Below, piece after piece: positions 45,301-58,200 of a stretch of 64,000 nt of DNA; positions within the stretch are counted from its first letter, which is position 1, and each line of letters begins with the position of its first letter. A program made the translations under genes and the position numbers. The notes beneath the pieces are model-generated. The model ran no database searches and was not told where the DNA came from. It worked only from the letters and a program-made list of their open reading frames with translations. The stretch comes from Phoronis australis. Its lineage: Eukaryota > Phoronida > Phoronidae. The stretch covers positions 328,685 through 392,684 of the forward strand of contig NMRA01000041.1 in assembly GCA_002633005.1 (NCBI GenBank), written 5' to 3'.

Positions 45301-48300
45301 GCATGTTTGGAAGCTCCAGACATAGTTGTTGTGATGGCATCTAGTACATGTATATGCTTTGTTTGCTGACTTCCTGGTAATGTAAACCTGAAAGGCCCTT
45401 CAGTGGTCAAAATTTCTGCAAATTTTTGAACTTCAATGACAGATTTAGAAAATTAAAGAGTCTGTGAGCTCCTTGATCAAGGTTGAATTTTTTCACAATT
45501 GTCGCACTTCGTTGGAATAGGAGTTATATCAATCATTCTCCCCAGCTGACTAGTTGCTTTTAATTATGGAGACTTTCTAACTTTTCAGATCACTGGTCTG
45601 CCCAATGAGTTGAAGGGTGTCTGCTATCACACTAATATGTCTAAAACACAGCGCGAGAACGTTTTGCAACGTGTCCGGGAAGGAGACGTTCACTTTCTAC
45701 TCATTTCCCCTGAATCGTTGGTGGGTGGGGGGCGGAGTGGAGGCCCTGGGTTCAGCTATCGCGACCTGCCACCTGTCGCATTTGCCTGTATCGACGAGGC
45801 ACATTGTTTGTCAGAATGGTCGCATCACTTCCGTCCATCTTATCTCCGAGTGTGTAAGGTGAGACTGTGTCCCATAGTCAGTAATCGTTAATTAACCTCT
45901 TATTTGTGAAGACCAAGTATTTATTGATTTCAGACCTGCTGTAGACCTGGCTTCATTAGAGACCTGCTTATGTAATACTAGTAAGGCTAAAACTATGGTG
46001 ACTATAGAAATTGCCTTATCCAGTTTGTCACTCCCAGGCAGTGTGGCCTAATGAGAAAGGTGTCTGCTTCTATACTCAAGGTCGTGGGTTTGAGTCCCAC
46101 TGCTACACACTGCTAGACCCTTGAGTCAGGTCTCTAGCTCCTCAACTCTGGTTTTATCTATATATTAAAGCATAATGTTTCCAAGTGATCAGTGCAATGG
46201 GCGCATCTGAGCTAGTTGACTGCACATGTCTTGTACAACGTTTACCAGACTGCCTACAGTTATTTTTGTATGGTCACTCCTTGGTCCCAAATGTATCATA
46301 GACTGAACTAGTATTGGACACCCAATATGTATTAAAGTCATTGTACCTGATGTCCGGCTTTGGTTAGAAGTTTTGGTTTTACAGTTCTGTAGTTATGCAG
46401 TATATTTGATGTACACGTTTTTGATCTAGATTAACTTAGTTCATAATATCCACCTTGAGTCCATTATCAGCTCATGGCAGTGCTTTAATATTAAAAGTAC
46501 CTATCAATTGTCCAAATTATAATTGTATGTTCAAATTTCTTGATGTCAATCATGTGATCAATGTATTGCGTTTCCTACACAAGAGTTCATTGAATAATTT
46601 TACTTGATACACAGCAGGTACACCGAACTATAGCCAGTGACCATCAATGTTCGTGACTCTTGACTGCTCACTGCTCACTAAAAAAATGAAAGAGAGTTGA
46701 AAAACCTTCAAAGACTTTAATACTGAGATAATGGTTAAACTAGGTACTCAGTACCAGTTTACCTGACATCTAGTCTGCCTCCATGCTATGAACATTCCCA
46801 ATAAATAAGATTGGTTCTAACCCCAGTGGTTAAGGTAAACGGTGGGGTATGGAAAATTGAACTAGACCGTATTTATCCACCTTGGTTGAGTCGCGCTTGG
46901 CTCACGATCAAAGGGATGCCGCCAAGCTACTCTAGTCATCGAGTCACGAGCGAGGATAATTGGCTTCGCTCATGCGGATATGATCAGCTGATTACAATCT
47001 AGCTAGCAGACTGTACTTTTTATGGAGAGAGTTTTACGTAGTTTTTACTCTAATATTTGAAAAGAGGAGCGAAAACAAATATGAGTACAACTTTGAATTT
47101 TTCAAATCGGCCCAGGATAAGAGATTTTGCAACACAGCAACACTCACGATTACTTTCATTCGGCGCGCACTAATACAAAAATATAGGACCCAAGTTATTT
47201 AGATTTTGGAACACATGCATTGCAATATTCAAAATACGTTTATTATGAATCTTACAAGCTGTAAAACGACGTTGTTAATTTCATTGTGTTCATTCATTGT
47301 CATCCGTCAAATCGGCAATTTCCGAGATGTGATCTGCGGCGTGCGCGTATGTGTACAAAACACGTGATTGTTATGTTCCTGAAGTACGAAAATTAAGAAG
47401 GCTTTAACATGCCGTTATTATTGACAGGGACACGATAAAACGAATTTGGATTTTGACTATAGTCTTGATACAGCGATCTGACTGACCACTGCGTCAGTGT
47501 CTCCGTTAGACCCAGAAATTTCACACAGCCCGGGTAGTTCATTTCATCCCCAACATGTAGATCGAGCCTTGGACTATTAATACTCCACGGCAGAGCTAAT
47601 GACAGTCGGCCTGTGCACACAAAATCTGTGTGTTAACCAGCACTCACCTTGCACGTTACAGCCGTTTAAGTGAAAAACAATCTAGTAAACGCCATTTTCT
47701 TGCATAATCCTCCGCCTTTTGTAACAAAAAAGTATCGTCGATGACCCGCACACGCACGCTCACTCACTCTCATACGCAGACGACCTTCAAAAAAAACGTC
47801 ACGTGACGACAACATGTGTGTTCATCCAGAGATTTTTCTCGTGTTGTGGAGTACGATGTATCGCACATTTGGACTTAATCGCATTAATCTGGACTCAACA
47901 TGAACTTAAAAATTGTAAAACATCAGGAAGATTTCAGGTAATTTGTTGAGTCGAAACTATATTTTTATTCAAGAGTACAAGTTTTCCTATTGACGATCGC
48001 GATTCAGCGACACATCAGTTGGCAAGTTTTCGCCCTGTGATGAGCACAATTTTTTGAAAAATTATCGTAATTTAACAACGGAAGTTCAAACATAACTGTA
48101 TATGCTGGGCCATGCGAAGTTTAAAGAAATTTTTCACAGAGGTGTTGCACTTTGGCAGATACACTACATCACTTATTGGTGCCGGCGGACATGTGTTTTA
48201 CTGGAATGTGCATCGTGCTTTTCATCTTTTGATGAAACATTTCAACATTGTCAATTTATAACAATTCTGAGGAACTTCTCAGTGTACTTCATGACATTGC

Positions 48301-51300
48301 AAGTTGTGAAAAAGTCCCATGAATATTTTTTATACATTTATTGTAACAAAGTGACAATTGCAATACATACCTAGTACATAAACATACATAAACATTTACC
48401 ACCCTTCTAGCTGTACTAAGTTCCATTTTTCGTTGTGATTTTCTAATGTAACATTGATTTTACTAATGGTCAATTCTATATTTCTATAGTTTTTGAAAAC
48501 TCAAGTGACATCAGTTGTTAATGGAATTTTGTTCTGCATTCTACATTGATAAATGACATTTTTTGTTATTAAAACTACAATATTTATTCTGTTGTTACAT
48601 TTGGTATTTCCAAACAGAATGTCAAGGCTGTTTAAAAAATCGATCCTAAGGAAATCAGCACAAACTTTCCTCCACAACTTTCTTACTCTTACTCTCAATC
48701 CAACAACCACGGATCCCCCTAGTGGCTAATAGTATTTTTACCTCTGTCTCTTCAGAGCTCATGAAAAGAAATTTGGCTAAAGATCATTATTAATTAGACA
48801 GCATTGCCTTCTATTTTCGGGTGGATTCAATGTATTCTGCAGCAATGCCTAGAGCCAGAGGCCATTTTTATGTGCCCATATATACATATGACGCTTCTTA
48901 TTTGTGATTTTATCTTTTTTGTATCCACGGCTGTGTATCCTTACATTTGCAAAAGTGATTAAATACATGGCACTTGTTGATATTTCAGTCTTTATTCCAT
49001 TCCGTTCGTATCCTTGGACCATGGTTCGACACTCATCAGAACATTGGTGAAGCAAGTGGCCAAGAGACATGATTAAAAGACGTATGATATCATTCCGAGG
49101 ATATGAGCGGAACAGAATAGACTGTTAATAACGACAAGTGTCGTGTATTTAATCAATTTTGCATATCAGAATACTTGCTCCCTAAGTACAGCCTTAAGCA
49201 TTTGCAGGATTTTTATGCGCCCACATATTTATATGAGGTCGCATATTGCCGTCATCTCTGTCAGGGCGTCCGGGCGTCAGGCGTCCGCGGCTAAATCTCC
49301 TAAACCCCTTGCAGGATCGTATTGAAATTCGACAGGTGTGTTCCTATGGGATCTACGACAGAGGGCGATTAGTTTCGGACTGACCCTAGTACCGCTGTGG
49401 CCCCTAGTGGCAATTTTAGTTTTTGACGTTTGCCTCTGTATCTTCAAAGGTCTTCAGCCGATTTTCATGAAATTTGGTACATAGGGCATAATGAGTTGAT
49501 GCCATCCTCACGTTTTCAGATTGCTTCGATGGATTTTGCGCCATCTAGTGGTCATTTTTACTATAATTTTAGAGTCAGATGGGATGGCATGAGCGAACTT
49601 ATGGACAGATCGGACTACCAGTGTGCCCCCTAGTGGCAATTTTAGTTTTTATTTGGCAGAATTCTGGGAATTCCGCCAAGTATGTTGGTCTGACATCAAT
49701 TTTTTTTTTGTTTGTATGCTCTCTACAGGTCGCAATTTTCGTCCAATCCGCACGAAATTTGCATGCAACGTGTAGATCAGAAAGTCCTAGAAGCCTATTG
49801 TTTTTGGTCATGATCGGATTCATAATGGCGGACGTGGCGGCCATTTAGTTTCCGGTCTCAGATTCAAAATTTATGCTCATAGAGGCCACATTTTTTGACG
49901 TACAAGGCTGAAACTTGGTACGATTATTATAGAACACATGTGCTACAACTGTGCCGAAAAACGTTGACTTCCGGGTACAGATGGCGGGAATGTTGACAAT
50001 GGTGCATTCACCCCTATATATCTGGCCAAAAACATTTTCTCCTGTAGAGGGCGCATTGGCGAACCAATCGCTTTCAAACTGGTCACATGTTTGTTGCTAT
50101 TAATCAGCTTTTATAAAATTTTGTTAAACCGGTAGTCACTTTCAAGATGGCGGCTCTGGCGCATTTTCACCCATTTTCGATTGTTCTGCTGTCGCATCTT
50201 TAACGGGAAGAGTAAATGACGTGAATTTGTGCATGGGGATTCTTTGAAGTATGCTCTGTCAAAAGTTCTGCGATAACGTTTTTCTCAGACTTACCGTTTT
50301 CGAGTTATTTGACTTTGAATTTCAAAAAAATGCAAAATTTCAATTTTTTCGAAAAATTTATGGATTGTTGCGAAACCATCAATTTAGATAGTTTTGGACG
50401 GGCTTTCAGAAGATGTTTTCCATTTTTCGTTACGATGTCTACTTTTTGAATTATTCGAGATTTTCTAATGGCAGTCAGGCCGCAGCCACGGGGCATTTTC
50501 CAGTGCCTACAATTCATATACAGGGCGTATGTAAGGTTTGGGTCGTTGTTCGAGGATTCTGTTGTAAACAGATGCCAGGAAAATGATTTATTTTGTGTTT
50601 TTGAATGAGAAAAGCCAAGTTTTTACCTACTTTTGATGCAAACCGGTGGCTGGCATTTGCTATCAACCTCTTTCGTCTGCCGTCCGAGAAACAGGGTGCG
50701 TGAACAAGACTGCAGGATATTTCTTACTGATTTGTTCGCTAGTCGCATGAATGTTATTGTGTTGTTTATAATCTCTGCCTTCATCGTCATGATCGTCGTC
50801 GTCGTCCTCCCCATCGTCCTGTTTTCGCGTAATTTCGCTGAGAGTCTCTCCTCCGAGCGCTCCCGTTTTACGTTTACCTCAGTCTGTATCTTCAAAAGTC
50901 CTGAACAGATTTTCATAAATTTTTTTTTGGCGCTATCAACCTGTTTTCAGATGGATTTGACATAGTTTGCGCCACCTAGTGGTCATTTTTACTGTTTTTG
51001 AGCCTATTTTGGTGTGCCACATAGTGGTAATTTTTATGATACAAATGACCCTAAAAGCACACCGTTTACGATACTTTCGTGGGCAAATTTCAACTCTCCG
51101 CTTTGCTCTTGTTAAGGTTCTAAAAGATAAACTGGGCGTAAAGTGTTTCTTAGGACTAACTGCCACAGCCACAGCATCAACAGCCAACAATGTGGCAGAC
51201 CATCTGGGTATACAAGACCATGAGAAAGCCATCATACGTGGGGCACCTGTTCCGAGGAACTTGAAGCTGTCGGTGTCTCTGGACAAGAATAAGGAACAGG

Positions 51301-54300
51301 TATAGAAAAGCACATCTAATACCACATTGCAGTTATTTCAAATGTATCTGCCCTACACATTAGGAAAAATGGCTATGACATCTTGACTATGTAAATCAAT
51401 AGATTGGTATTGGATGGGGAATGGGAACTTTATTTTTTGCCAAGTTGGGAGTGGGTGTTTAGTCCAGTCAACTGTTTGAGCTAATAGATGATACATAGGA
51501 CGCAAAACGTTAGGGAATTGTTTGTGTTGTGGGAAGTAGTTTTCTTTTTTTTAGCATTCAAAAAATGCAAGGAACCGGTTCCTCTGAAAATTTAAACTTT
51601 TCTCTTTTGGTCCAAAGTCACGATTTTATAGGCAGATTTTGATAAATAATGAAACAAGTAACATCAATACCGCTTAAGTTTAAGAATATCTGTGCAAGCT
51701 TTAAAAGCGTCTTCTCCTTCTCGAGCCTAAAATTAAGCACAAGGTTAGTGTAAGTATCATAAACCCCGCTTGAATTTAAGCATATCTGTACAAATTCTGA
51801 AATCAACATCTCCTACTCTGGCTTAAAATTAAGCAAAAGTCTCACCCACATAATACCTGCTTAAATTTAAGAATAACTGCACAAGTTTCAAAATCGCCAT
51901 TTCCTTGTCTGGCTTAATATTAAGCACAAGTGTAACATAAATCCCGCTTAAACTTAAGANTCATACGTGGGGCACCTGTTCCGAGGAACTTGAAGCTGTC
52001 GGTGTCTCTGGACAAGAATAAGGAACAGGTATAGAAAAGCACATCTAATACCACATTGCAGTTATTTCAAATGTATCTGCCCTACACATTAGGAAAAATG
52101 GCTATGACATCTTGACTATGTAAATCAATAGATTGGTATTGGATGGGGAATGGGAACTTTATTTTTTGCCAAGTTGGGAGTGGGTGTTTAGTCCAGTCAA
52201 CTGTTTGAGCTAATAGATGATACATAGGACGCAAAACGTTAGGGAATTGTTTGTGTTGTGGGAAGCAGTTTTCTTTTTTTTAGCATTCAAAAAATGCAAG
52301 GGTGATTTGAGAAATGAAGACTGGTGTTTTTAAAAAGGGTGTTTACTACTGAACATGGGTGTTCAAAAGTCAAGATTTGCTAAATTATGGGTGTTAAAAT
52401 AAAAGACTGATCTGATGTATTCGTTAAGTACTATTAAGTAAGCTGATATGAAACTGCCTCAAACATAGATCTAGAATTGTAAGAATATGTCGATATGGTA
52501 TCCTACATCGGTGTAGATCAAAAATCTGCTAACTTACTATAAACTGCATGCTTTAAGAGTTTTAGGAAAATTGTAGCATGCTGGCATAGGGCTTGTCCTG
52601 CATTGACATAGGGTCTAATAATTTACCAGTCTTTGACGAAATGTAGTGGCCTTGTGACAGAGCCCTTATGAAACGTCAATTGCTCACAGTCGCATCTAAA
52701 TCGCGCCTGCAGCACTCGGGTAATTTTAATCAAGTGAAAAGGTATCTATTGACCTATAGTTCAGATCTTATCAATCATAAAGAAACCTCACGATATTTTT
52801 AAAGATGCACTGGGCCACAAATGCAGACGATGGATACACTGTAATTATGTCACTCATTGCCCCAGTAATACATGCTGGAATTGCCCTTTCCTTCAGTAGT
52901 TACATTTACATCAGACTAAAACTGATACATGTGCATGAACTGTTACAATTTTCAAAATTTGATATCGGCTGAAATTCAAATGTTCACAACATCAAGCAAG
53001 ACCACTTAGGCCTATAATTTCATGTAATAAGCAGTCACAAAATCTTGATTTGCAAAAAAAACAACGTATAAAATAACCCAAGTTTTATTTGGTTGGGTGC
53101 TTTGAGTTTATTGTTCAGTGTATTTGTGCCCATCTTCAGCCCCCAGTAAAGTTATTTGTCAGTGACTTTAAGCGTATGGGGAATAGGGCCGTACCAGAAT
53201 ACGTGGCTATAGCACTCTCCTTTGTCCTGGAGATAAGAAAGAGGGTGACCTCGTCTTCAAAATCTGACACCTTTTCGCAGATTATGTCGAAGACCGGCGA
53301 GTTGTATACCCGTGGAAATTTTCCTGACTTCAACTGATAAGGGATATCTTCAAGAGAGGAAATTCTGTTCAGTTCAAAATTAACTCAACAAACTTCGTTT
53401 GCCCGCTCCCTTTGCATTTTCCTGTCTCTCATTGATGTCGGGAAGGTGAAGAACTTCATGTCATTTGTCCATAGGTATTTGTCCTGTTTATCAAGCATTC
53501 TCATGTTGGAGTTGCAGCCCACAGCGCAGCAACAATTTAGCATTGGTAGGGCGTAAATGCCGATGAGAAAAACTTGTAAAAATGTAGATAAAAACAAAGA
53601 ACATTTTGACTCCAATGGCACAGAAATGAGGCAGCAAAATATGTGCCTGCCTTCTGCTTATGATATTGTGTGCAATGAGATTCAAGTGTCGCTGATCCAG
53701 GATGGCCCCATTGTATTAATGTTCATGTTGTTTTTCTCTGACTTAATCCAGATGGCTTGTTTAACCGTACCAACTTCATGTTGTTTTCCTGGTTTGTATT
53801 GTACTGTAAATGCACTGTAAATGAAGTTGTGAAAGCATGCTCCATAGCTTTATACTTACAACTTGTCTTCAGGCCTTGGTCCATCTGTTAGACGGAGAGC
53901 GATTTAGGAAGTGTGAGTCTGTGATCATATACTGCACACGGCGTGAGGAAACGGAGCGGCTTGCTACGCTGATACGCATACACTTCAAAGATGACCCAGA
54001 ACTTGGTAAAAAAGGCAAAAAAGGTTAGTTGCATTCTTAGCAGTGGTTTTGGAAAAAACATGTTTATGCGCGATATTTATTATTGTGCTTAATATCCTGT
54101 GGGCAATGTTTCAACCTTGTTTTTGTGCTAAATTGTGTTTCTTTATAATGTTGCTGTCACTTTTCACTTACTTAATGTGTTCATCTCATCCTCCTTATGC
54201 CTCCAAAAAGATTTTAATTTTGGGTTTGGGGTTGATGTGCAGAAGGAGAAATTGAAAAACTACCCATGAATATTGGATTTGTGGTTTGTTGTTTCCTTTT

Positions 54301-55230
54301 AAAGCTGAAAGTACCCCTATGTTGTGTACATTCCTTCTGTTGTCTATTTTCTTCACAGCTTAAAAGTTGAGTGTATATCTTGCTGTAGCTATATATTGCG
54401 CAAACAAACAGCATACTTGATTTTGCGAAAATGTGGCTTTGTCGGTCACTTGCCTTTATTGACCCTGGTTATTGGTCAGTGTTGTAGCCATTTAATTTTC
54501 TCCATGTGTATGGTAGCTTTCATCCGTAGGCACTGAGCTGGTCGAATGCTACCACGCCGGGCTGACTGCCGCCAAGCGTACACGTGTCCAGAAAGCCTTC
54601 ATGACAGGCCGACTGTGCATTGTCATTGCGACTGTAGCATTTGGCATGGGCTTAGACAAGTCAGACGTTCGTGCTGTCATCCACTTCAACATTCCACGCA
54701 GTTTTGAGAGCTACGTGCAAGAAATTGGACGAGCAGGCCGTGATGGAATTGAGGCTCATTGTCATCTGTTTCTTGACCCAGAGGTGAGATTTTAAATTCT
54801 ACATTTCAGAAAAATCTGTTTTGCTGTTAACTGAGAATTTTGTTTTGAAGTCTTGGGAGTTGCCAATTACTTTGGACACACAGGATGGGGTAATTTTAAA
54901 AAATCATGTCAAAGTTAGATTACATTTACCAGTCTTATGTCAAAACTTGCAAAGGAAGTGTGTCGAAATAAGACCAGAAGTTTTATTGATATTGTATTAC
55001 AATAGTTTGTGGTTTTAGGAATGAATATGAAATAAAAACTTTCTAGTTTTAGGGATGAATATGAAATAAAAACTGTCTAGTTTTAGGGATGAATATGAAT
55101 GTCAAATAAAAACTGTCTGAGTGGTACCACTTTTACACTTTTAGTTTTGGTGATTTAATCTTTCCAAGTAAGTTAGTTTTAATTGGCAGTTGTTGTAGCA
55201 GTAGTAGTAGTAGTAGTAGCACCAACAGCT

Positions 55231-55263
<33 letters not shown>

Positions 55264-58200
55264 GCAGCATTGGTAGGCGTATTTCTCAATATTATTAGGC
55301 ATCTATATTGTACTGAAATGAAGCGGTTTTACATCCTTTTTAAGTGTCTGAATAAATTTACATTGTACGGTTATGAAATATATGACAACAGTAACGCACA
55401 GACCTATACGTCGCACACCCCAAAAATAAAATTGCATCCAGGTTTTTTTCTTCACTATCTTGTATCCATTCATTACTTTAACTGATTTCTGCCAGTGTAC
55501 TCAGAATTAAAAGCCGGGTCTCCCAAAGGAAAATCTGGAGCTCAAACTACTAGCGTACCCTTTCTCCACGAGATAATTTAAAAATAATATGTTGTGCACT
55601 TGACATTTACTTATCCGCGTCGTGGTACAATTGATTGTCTGCTGTTTACAGGGACGAGACTTAGCAGAACTACAGAAGCATATTTACGGTAACACAGTGG
55701 ACCGTGTGGTCGTAAAGAGACTGGTGAGGAGCGTGTTCACACCCTGCAAGTGTAGGAAATTGGCAGAATCATGTGGTAACAAGGTCAGTGGGGCACGTTT
55801 ATCATGGAGAAAAAATTGGAATACATAAATCTTAACTTGGCATGTAAATACAGATCGCAAACATCTTTTCCGCTCACTAACTGTTGGACACATCTCATGA
55901 CCTAATAAATATACATGTAAGTCTGAAAAGATTTCTGTCCCAATAGGGACTCTACTGCAGGATCTCCTGCGTAGTTAGAAGGTCCCAGGTTCGAGTACCA
56001 CTTGGGGCAGAAATCTTTTCACTCTTATATTAATTAGGTCATGTTATGTGGCCAACAGGTGGCGTGCAGAAACCAGGCTTAAATTGTGTGAACAAATATG
56101 ATCATGCTGCGCAAAACCAGACCAGTGAATTTGGATTTTGAAACGGAGGTTTGTCTCGGAGTTGTTGAAGTAATCAGTAATAAGTGGTTTGATTACGAGA
56201 CTGTCTTCTGGCATTATTTTGTCATCCTACAAGATAAGTGACAACTAAAATGTTGACCTCAAGCAGTTTGAAGCAAATTGTTTGTATGTACGATGTATGT
56301 AATGTATGTAATGTATGTATGTATGTATGGAGGGGCCGACGGATGGCTGTATGACCTACTTTTTGATTGGTTTTGAACCAAAACCATTTCACTATTTTGT
56401 GCCATGCTTGTGCCATATTGCATTACACGCTACATTTTCTTTTGTCCTTCATCCATACAAGCCAGCATTGCTGCTGAACCTCATGCTACGAGAGCTCTCT
56501 TCAATCCTTCATACCATTTTCTCCTGCTTTGAGGTGTTTGTGCAGTGATGGGATTTTTTCCTTGGAATGATATCTGTTGGCAACTCAGCTATGTTTCTTT
56601 GCCTCACTGTGTTTTTGATAAAAATCTTAATCATGTTAAGTGCGTTTCTTTTCAAATTGTAGTCAAGTGAAGAGGTTTCTTCAAGGGTCTGTCCTGGTCA
56701 TGAGAGGGCGCTGTCCATTGCCAGCTTGGTGAATTCACTTGATATGAAAGAAGAAGGTTAGTTGTCTTAGGCTCAATATTTCAGATTCCCACAAGTATAA
56801 TGCTGTTTTGTAAACACTCTGTGAGGGTCGGCAAGTCAAGAAGGGTTGACTTCAATACTTTATTAAGATACCTGAAACAATACACAGTTATACAATTTTT
56901 CTCTGTTTCGGTTCACAAAAATAGAAACAAAAACTACATAACAAAAACTTCACAATTTAGACAAAAATGAAAATACAACCGTAATGGGAAATGAAATAAC
57001 CTCCCATCCTCTTTCTAAAGCCAAAGGTACACTGCCCACCCAAGTATGTAGAAAACAATTCAGCACACACACCAGTTCACACGCAAATGTAAGTCATATG
57101 ATTATGCAAATTCCATTCAGCCTACAAACAACTATGAATAAACACGTGGATATGAGGCTCTGTGAACAAACTAACGTAAAATATCTTACACCCACCTTCT
57201 CTCAAAAAGTAACCTTTGATTTAGACCACTTATCTTGCTGAAACTGGTTTCAACTTCTTCCTTAGTCCAGTCAGAAGTTATGTCATTATTGCTTGAAACC
57301 AGGCTCATAAAATGTTGACTTAACTTGACTGGTCATTTTCTGTACAGTGTCTGGTCTGAAGATAGAAGCAAAGTGTTGACTCATAAAACCCGAAAATGAA
57401 CAAGTTGAGTCCAGTTTTATATGAATGATAAGTGCTCTAAATCAAAAGCATTTTTGGCTGAAAGAAACACTGTTTATTGGTGCAACCATAGCAAGTAATG
57501 TCAGTTCAACTGAACATGTAGACCAGAGGCTGATTTCAATGGTTGGAATTTAGGAATAAATTCTCTCAAGAGAGTGATTGGGGAAAGGTAACAGCCAATT
57601 GAAATAAAAATCTGTGGTATCATTCGTCCTTGTTTTCTGACATTGTGCTATTGAACAATCATTATAATTAAAGAACTGAGTTTTGGTCTTAAACATGGTT
57701 ACTACTCATAACGAAAAATGTGAAAGTGACAAAAGTAGTTTTCATGCATGAAAAATTCATTAAAAGAGGAAATGAAAAGAGGCATAAAATGATAGAAAAC
57801 TAATCCGACTTGTAAAATTCATTACCTCATTTTGTGTGTCATGTAGTTAGTCAATGCATTCAAAACTTCTTCTTTGGCAACAATCATTTTAAAGAATTAC
57901 TATTTGTCTACTTTTTACAGGAAACATTCGTAAAAAATGAAAATGACACCATTGAAAATTGTGGGTAAACAGGGAAATTGAGAAAATTTAAATATTAAGA
58001 ATTACGTTGAGCGCAGCCACCGTCTGCAAATCTTGGAGTTTGTATGAGACCATTTCAGACCTTTCTTGACCCCAGTATTATGTGGTTGAGGAGTATTATC
58101 AAGGATCGCCTGTGTGGCCTCAGATTTCATTTGGCAATCTGATATTCATAATATCCCAAGTAAATAGATGGGAGTTGGAATCAGAAGGTTTGTTTATGAG

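Larger units (their letters stand above)
45859..51116 (+). other. 5.3-kb RECQL4 intron filled with repeats
   Basis: Holds a tRNA-like SINE (46026-46190), a sequence also found diverged at 61790-62165 (47750-48084), a LINE 3' end (48085-48683), a foldback-related unit (48950-49200) and CTCF-like repeat copies (49209-49660, 50865-51116). At 49655-50530 there is a segment beginning with a hairpin 'ttggcagaattc...gaattccgccaa'. Confidence 0.6.
54784..55651 (+). other. RECQL4 intron with tandem and triplet repeats
   Basis: 868-bp intron. It holds three 34-bp copies (55015-55119) and a mixed GTA/GCA triplet run (55190-55268). Confidence 0.65.

Noticed and set aside
46026-46110. Functional tRNA gene
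   Set aside because: T arm and acceptor ends pair but the D loop lacks GG and extra bases separate T stem and acceptor; a SINE head fits better.
48990-49045. Hammerhead ribozyme on the - strand
   Set aside because: CTGATGAG is present, but the GAAA core is GAAC and no stems of suitable length surround it.
50623-50965. Overlapping frames on both strands, one Asp-rich on the - strand
   Set aside because: Low complexity from a 'cgtcgtcgtc' run and repeat sequence; no homology recognised.
51961-52029. A second motif III exon in RECQL4
   Set aside because: It is the end of the exon at 51117 repeated after an assembly seam, without an acceptor.
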